This document shows positions 60,725 through 64,000 of a stretch of 64,000 nucleotides of DNA, piece after piece (positions within the stretch are counted from its first letter, which is position 1; each line of letters starts with the position of its first letter). The notes beneath the pieces are model-generated. The model was not told the DNA's origin. It was given only the letters and a program-made list of their open reading frames with translations, and searched no databases. The stretch covers positions 20,322 through 84,321 of the forward strand of contig NZ_JAIESM010000053.1 in NCBI RefSeq assembly GCF_019746015.1, given 5' to 3'. This DNA comes from Sphingomonas sp. (GTDB lineage: Bacteria > Pseudomonadota > Alphaproteobacteria > Sphingomonadales > Sphingomonadaceae). The position numbers were made by a program, and so were the translations under genes.

Positions 60725-61857
60725 GTGATCCGGCTGCCCTTCGGCGCTGGCGCCTGGTGCTGGGGCGCTATGCCGAGCGCTCGATCCCGGGCGACGGCAT
60801 GTCTCAAGCGGAGCGCAGGGCCGATCGCGCGCTGGATTATCTCTATGCTCGTGAAATGGAGCGCCGCGGCCTTCGCCGCGACCGGCAGCGGGCAGGGGGC
60901 ATTGGCTCCATGGACCCCAGCCAGCTTACGGCGCTCAACTGGCTGGGCGAGCTCCGCGCGCTGTTTCCCCAGTCGGTCTATGAAGCTGTGCAGGCGCATG
61001 CGATCGAGAATCTCGAGATGACCGAGCTGTTGTCGAGCCCCGCGGTGCTCGACGCGCTGGAACCGAACAAAGACCTGCTGAAGGCATTGCTCGCGTTCAA
61101 AGGAACGGCAGGTCCGGCCATGAGAGCCAAGATACGCGAGGTGACGCGAAAGGTGGTCGAAGACATCACCCGCCGGCTGAAGCCAAGGGTGGAAGCCGCG
61201 ATGGCGGGACGCCCAAACCGATTTCGGCGCAGCCAGGTCAAATCACAGCAAACCTTCGACTGGCGCGCGACCATTCGGGACAACCTCAAAAACTGGGATG
61301 CTGAACGCAAAGTCGTCATTGCGGATCGCCTGCGCTTCCACGGCCGCAGCCGGCGGCGACTGCAATGGACCATCATTCTGTGCGTGGATCAGTCGGGATC
61401 GATGCTGTCATCCACCATCTATGCCGCTGTGATGGCGTCCATTCTTGCGGCGCTTCCGGCCGTGGAAGTTAAGCTGATCGTGTTCGATACGTCCGTTGTC
61501 GACCTGTCGGCGGAGGTGCACGATGCGGTCGAAGTGCTGATGTCGGTTCAACTGGGTGGGGGAACAGACATCGCGTCTGCCCTGGAATATTGCGAAGGTC
61601 TGGTTACCCAGCCCAGCCGAACGATTCTGGCGCTGATCAGCGACTTTGAGGAGGGCGGATCAGTCTCGCGGATGCTGGCTGCGATACGGCGACTGGCTTC
61701 CGCCCGCACAACCCTGATCGGTCTCGGTGCTCTCAGTGACGATGCGGCGCCGGTCTATGATCGCCGCATGGCCGAACGCCTGGCAGGCAGCGGGATGAAT
61801 GTTGCCGCACTTACGCCGGATCGCTTTGCGGAATGGATCGGGGGCATCATTGCATGA
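60721..61857 (+). CDS. VWA domain protein with intact MIDAS (YehP-like)
   Basis: A 378-residue protein: a helical basic N-terminal region (residues 1-200) and a von Willebrand A domain with a complete metal-ion-dependent adhesion site: DQSGS at 223-227, Thr282-Asp283 in GGGTD, and Asp308 in LISDFEEGG. In MoxR systems the VWA protein bridges the ATPase ring and the target. Start is GTG 60721, overlapping the previous stop by four bases. The stop overlaps the next ATG by four. Confidence 0.9.
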   Translation: MSDPAALRRWRLVLGRYAERSIPGDGMSQAERRADRALDYLYAREMERRGLRRDRQRAGGIGSMDPSQLTALNWLGELRALFPQSVYEAVQAHAIENLEMTELLSSPAVLDALEPNKDLLKALLAFKGTAGPAMRAKIREVTRKVVEDITRRLKPRVEAAMAGRPNRFRRSQVKSQQTFDWRATIRDNLKNWDAERKVVIADRLRFHGRSRRRLQWTIILCVDQSGSMLSSTIYAAVMASILAALPAVEVKLIVFDTSVVDLSAEVHDAVEVLMSVQLGGGTDIASALEYCEGLVTQPSRTILALISDFEEGGSVSRMLAAIRRLASARTTLIGLGALSDDAAPVYDRRMAERLAGSGMNVAALTPDRFAEWIGGIIA

Positions 61858-63860
61858 TCGCGTCTGCGTTGCGCGAGAGCCTGGCGCCGTTTGACGATGC
61901 AGCGCTTGCAACCCTTGCCAATGCCGGGCTTGTCCGCCGCGCGCACCGTGATGCGGAAGAGGGCAAGGTCCGCCTCGTGGCTGCCGAGGGCGTTGCCGTC
62001 GAACTGGAGGTAGACGGACAACGCGTGCTGCTGGATGATCGCGGGCCGCGCGCCGCTGACTGCACCTGTAGCTCTGCCGCGATGTGCCGGCACCGGCTTG
62101 CGGCGGTGATTTTTGTGCGTGCTGATACGCCGGGGGCAGATGATGCACCAACCGAAGCGGACGCGCCGGGCGACGCCAGCGCGATCGTCATGGCTTTGGA
62201 CCTTCAGCAACTCGAGAAGTGGGCCGGAAAGGCTGGATGGCGCGCGGCAATGGAACTGGCGCCGACCGCGACTGCAGTGGAGGTGTCGCCCAAGGCCTTG
62301 TCGGTCTCGTTCGTTGATGTTGATGGTCCGGTGCGGATCCTGCAGGGGCTGGGTTTCGACGGTATCGTGTCAAAAGCCTCGAAGGCGCGATTGAAGGCCT
62401 ATCATGCGGCGGCGGTTCTCGCGGCACGCCAGCATTTCGGCGAGGCATTGCCCGAGGCAGCAAGCGGTAATGATGCGGAACCGGCCCAGCATATCGCGCC
62501 CGACCCGGCGTTCCTTTCGCTCGTCGCGGCGGCACTTGTCGAGGTGGCGGCCAACGGCCTGAATCTGGCCCCGCTGCCGCTCGAGGAATCCTTGTTTGAA
62601 CTGTCGGTCTCGTCTCGCGCCGATAACCTTCCGCGCCTCGCGGCCTTGCTGCGAGCGATCGCCGCGCAGATCCGGCTTCGCCGCGCCCGCGCGCTCGATT
62701 TCGATCCCGACCGGCTACTGGAACTGTCCGCTACGTGCCTCGCGCTTGTGCGCTCACTCGGAGGCCCCGATGCGAGGCGTCGAACCATGCTCGCTGGCAA
62801 CGTGCGGCGCAGCTTCGAGCGTGCCGAGCCATTGCGTTTGGTGGGGTGTGGCGGTGAGCGTTGGACCAGCGCTTCCGGGGCGCGCGGGCTGACCGGCTGG
62901 TTTGTCGATCCGGATAGGGGCAGATGGCTTTCGGTCAACATCGCTCGCGGGCCGGGCCTTGATCCGTCTTTTGTGCCGCGCGACGCTTGGGCGAGCCTGC
63001 CGCTCTGGCAAAGCGAGCCTCTAGCGGTGCTTGCGCATGCCCGGCTCGATCTGTCGGGTGTTGGGCAATCTGCCGACAACCGGCTGTCGGTCGGCAGGGA
63101 CGCACGCGCAATTGTCGTAGAGCGCAATGTAAGGCCCGACCCATCCTGGTCCTGCATTGTGCGCGATTGGTCGACATTGCGGGACATGTGGATGCGGCAG
63201 GTTGGGCTTGGCCTCGATGCGGTCGAACAGCCGGCCGTCTGCTTGATCGAGCCCAGCCAGATCGCCGCGCCATTCTTCGACGAGCTCGCACAACAGCTGG
63301 TCTGGCCGGTTTGTGACACAAGCGGTCGCTGGCTCGCGCTAACCGCTGAGCTCGAGGAGCCGGTTTCGGTCACGATCGAAGCGCTGGATGCTCATGCCGG
63401 TTCGGGATGGCGGGGAATGGTGCTGGTGCGGATGGAGCGGCGCGGCGAGCGCCTGGCACTCTGCCCGATCACGCTGTTCGGCGGCGGCGATCCGGTAGAC
63501 TTGACACTTTGGCAGCCTCCGCGGGGCGTCTCAGGTCGCAAGGGTGCGCAACTGCGAGACTGGCTCTGGCACCTTCGTCAGCGGCAAAGTCGGGGTTTTG
63601 TGACCGTGGGTCGGTCGGGCACCGATGCAACGCTTGCCAAGGCGTGGCGTCATCTTGTTGACCGGGCTGAGATGGGGCCGCCGCTTGCGCGCACGATTGA
63701 TGGCGATCGCGCCGCGATTGCCGCGCAGATCGAGAAGCTCGGTCTAGCAAGATTGGGGGATATGGTGCGCAACGCGGAGCATGGTGAAGCGTTGCTTGCG
63801 GCAGCCTATGGGCTGATGGCTGCGCGACAAAAGCGGTGCGCGCCGCCGCTATTGCAATGA
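61854..63860 (+). CDS. SWIM zinc-finger protein (YehQ-like)
   Basis: A 668-residue protein whose N-terminal region contains a SWIM zinc finger: Cys70-x-Cys72, Cys78-x-His80, after DLEVDGQRVLLDD-like strands. SWIM fingers bind DNA or protein. The remaining 570 residues are of mixed helix and strand with no catalytic motif I recognise; conserved-looking Trp-rich segments occur in the last third. ATG 61854 gives a four-base ATGA overlap with the VWA gene. Last gene of the operon; no terminator is obvious before the tRNA relic 63 bases downstream. Confidence 0.82.
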   Translation: MIASALRESLAPFDDAALATLANAGLVRRAHRDAEEGKVRLVAAEGVAVELEVDGQRVLLDDRGPRAADCTCSSAAMCRHRLAAVIFVRADTPGADDAPTEADAPGDASAIVMALDLQQLEKWAGKAGWRAAMELAPTATAVEVSPKALSVSFVDVDGPVRILQGLGFDGIVSKASKARLKAYHAAAVLAARQHFGEALPEAASGNDAEPAQHIAPDPAFLSLVAAALVEVAANGLNLAPLPLEESLFELSVSSRADNLPRLAALLRAIAAQIRLRRARALDFDPDRLLELSATCLALVRSLGGPDARRRTMLAGNVRRSFERAEPLRLVGCGGERWTSASGARGLTGWFVDPDRGRWLSVNIARGPGLDPSFVPRDAWASLPLWQSEPLAVLAHARLDLSGVGQSADNRLSVGRDARAIVVERNVRPDPSWSCIVRDWSTLRDMWMRQVGLGLDAVEQPAVCLIEPSQIAAPFFDELAQQLVWPVCDTSGRWLALTAELEEPVSVTIEALDAHAGSGWRGMVLVRMERRGERLALCPITLFGGGDPVDLTLWQPPRGVSGRKGAQLRDWLWHLRQRQSRGFVTVGRSGTDATLAKAWRHLVDRAEMGPPLARTIDGDRAAIAAQIEKLGLARLGDMVRNAEHGEALLAAAYGLMAARQKRCAPPLLQ

Positions 63861-63923
63861 AACCGCGCCATGCAACCTACGACGTGAAACCACCTGCAAG
63901 GCGGCCAATCTGCGGGAAGGATA

Positions 63924-63983
63924 TGGTGGACGCACTTGGGCTCGAACCAAGGACCCGCTGATTAAGAGCGGAGCTTTGTGCCC
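63924..63983 (-). pseudogene. tRNA-Lys(CUU) relic with internal deletion
   Basis: Read on the minus strand, bases 63968-63924 are a perfect tRNA 3' portion: anticodon loop CTCTTAA, 3' anticodon stem TCAGC, five-base variable loop, T arm CTTGG-TTCGAGC-CCAAG, acceptor TGCGTCC, then ACCA. Upstream, 63983-63971 reads GGGCACA-AA-GCTC, which resembles a tRNA 5' end (six of seven acceptor positions can pair). Between them about 18 bases (D loop, 3' D stem and 5' anticodon stem) are replaced by CG. It is 60 nucleotides long instead of 76 and cannot fold as a normal tRNA. Confidence 0.75.
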
Positions 63984-64000
63984 TTTTCGTTCCTTTCCAA

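Noticed and set aside
63924..63983. Functional tRNA-Lys
   Set aside because: The 5' anticodon stem and most of the D arm are missing, so a cloverleaf cannot form; recorded as a relic instead.

Overview
The window is high-GC alphaproteobacterial DNA, most likely from an aerobic anoxygenic phototroph of the order Sphingomonadales. The evidence is a bacteriochlorophyll/reaction-centre gene cluster built around the oxygen-dependent cyclase AcsF, 5-aminolevulinate synthase HemA of the C4 pathway, CckA beside RecA, and LexA boxes of the alphaproteobacterial form GTTC-N7-GTTC. I see no rRNA, CRISPR array, transposase or integrase. Nearly all bases lie in genes.

Layout. 1-14.3 kb is housekeeping: two tandem M13 peptidases (the first cut by the window edge), cckA plus a receiver protein, recA with an SOS box, a glutathione S-transferase, two small unknown genes, a dicarboxylate/amino-acid symporter, an M24 peptidase, an unknown helical protein and alaS. 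14.3-29.5 kb is one minus-strand superoperon, bchF-bchN-bchB-bchH-bchL-bchM-lhaA-puhA-puhB-puhC-orf98-acsF-puhE-hemA, with almost every junction overlapping or a few bases apart. 29.5-36.0 kb is the divergent plus-strand arm: ppaA/aerR-type sensor, ppsR, bchG, a PucC-like transporter, bchP and tspO. Together these make and insert bacteriochlorophyll and assemble the H-subunit side of the reaction centre. The puf, crt, bchXYZ, bchC and bchID genes are not here, so the photosynthesis genes are split or continue elsewhere.

36.0-47.8 kb is again housekeeping: rpsI-rplM, ctaA and a partner, a MerC/Fur-family pair with a Zur-like operator, tlyA, a second tspO-family gene, ubiK, a YbjN protein, proC, a divergent marR/ilvE pair, tRNA-Gln, a GNAT acetyltransferase, rplU-rpmA, a TlpA-like protein, hspQ and tRNA-Ser. 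47.8-53.2 kb is the SOS mutasome imuA-imuB-dnaE2 with its own LexA box.

53.6-63.9 kb is the most unusual part: a tightly coupled five-gene operon encoding a giant DUF4132 protein, a MoxR-type AAA+ ATPase, a DUF5682 (YehM-like) protein, a VWA/MIDAS protein and a SWIM zinc-finger protein. The order matches the uncharacterised Escherichia coli yehI-yehL-yehM-yehP-yehQ set. Its 5' part is visibly less GC-rich than the rest of the window, and the operon is followed at once by an internally deleted relic of tRNA-Lys(CUU). This operon is my best candidate for an undescribed system.
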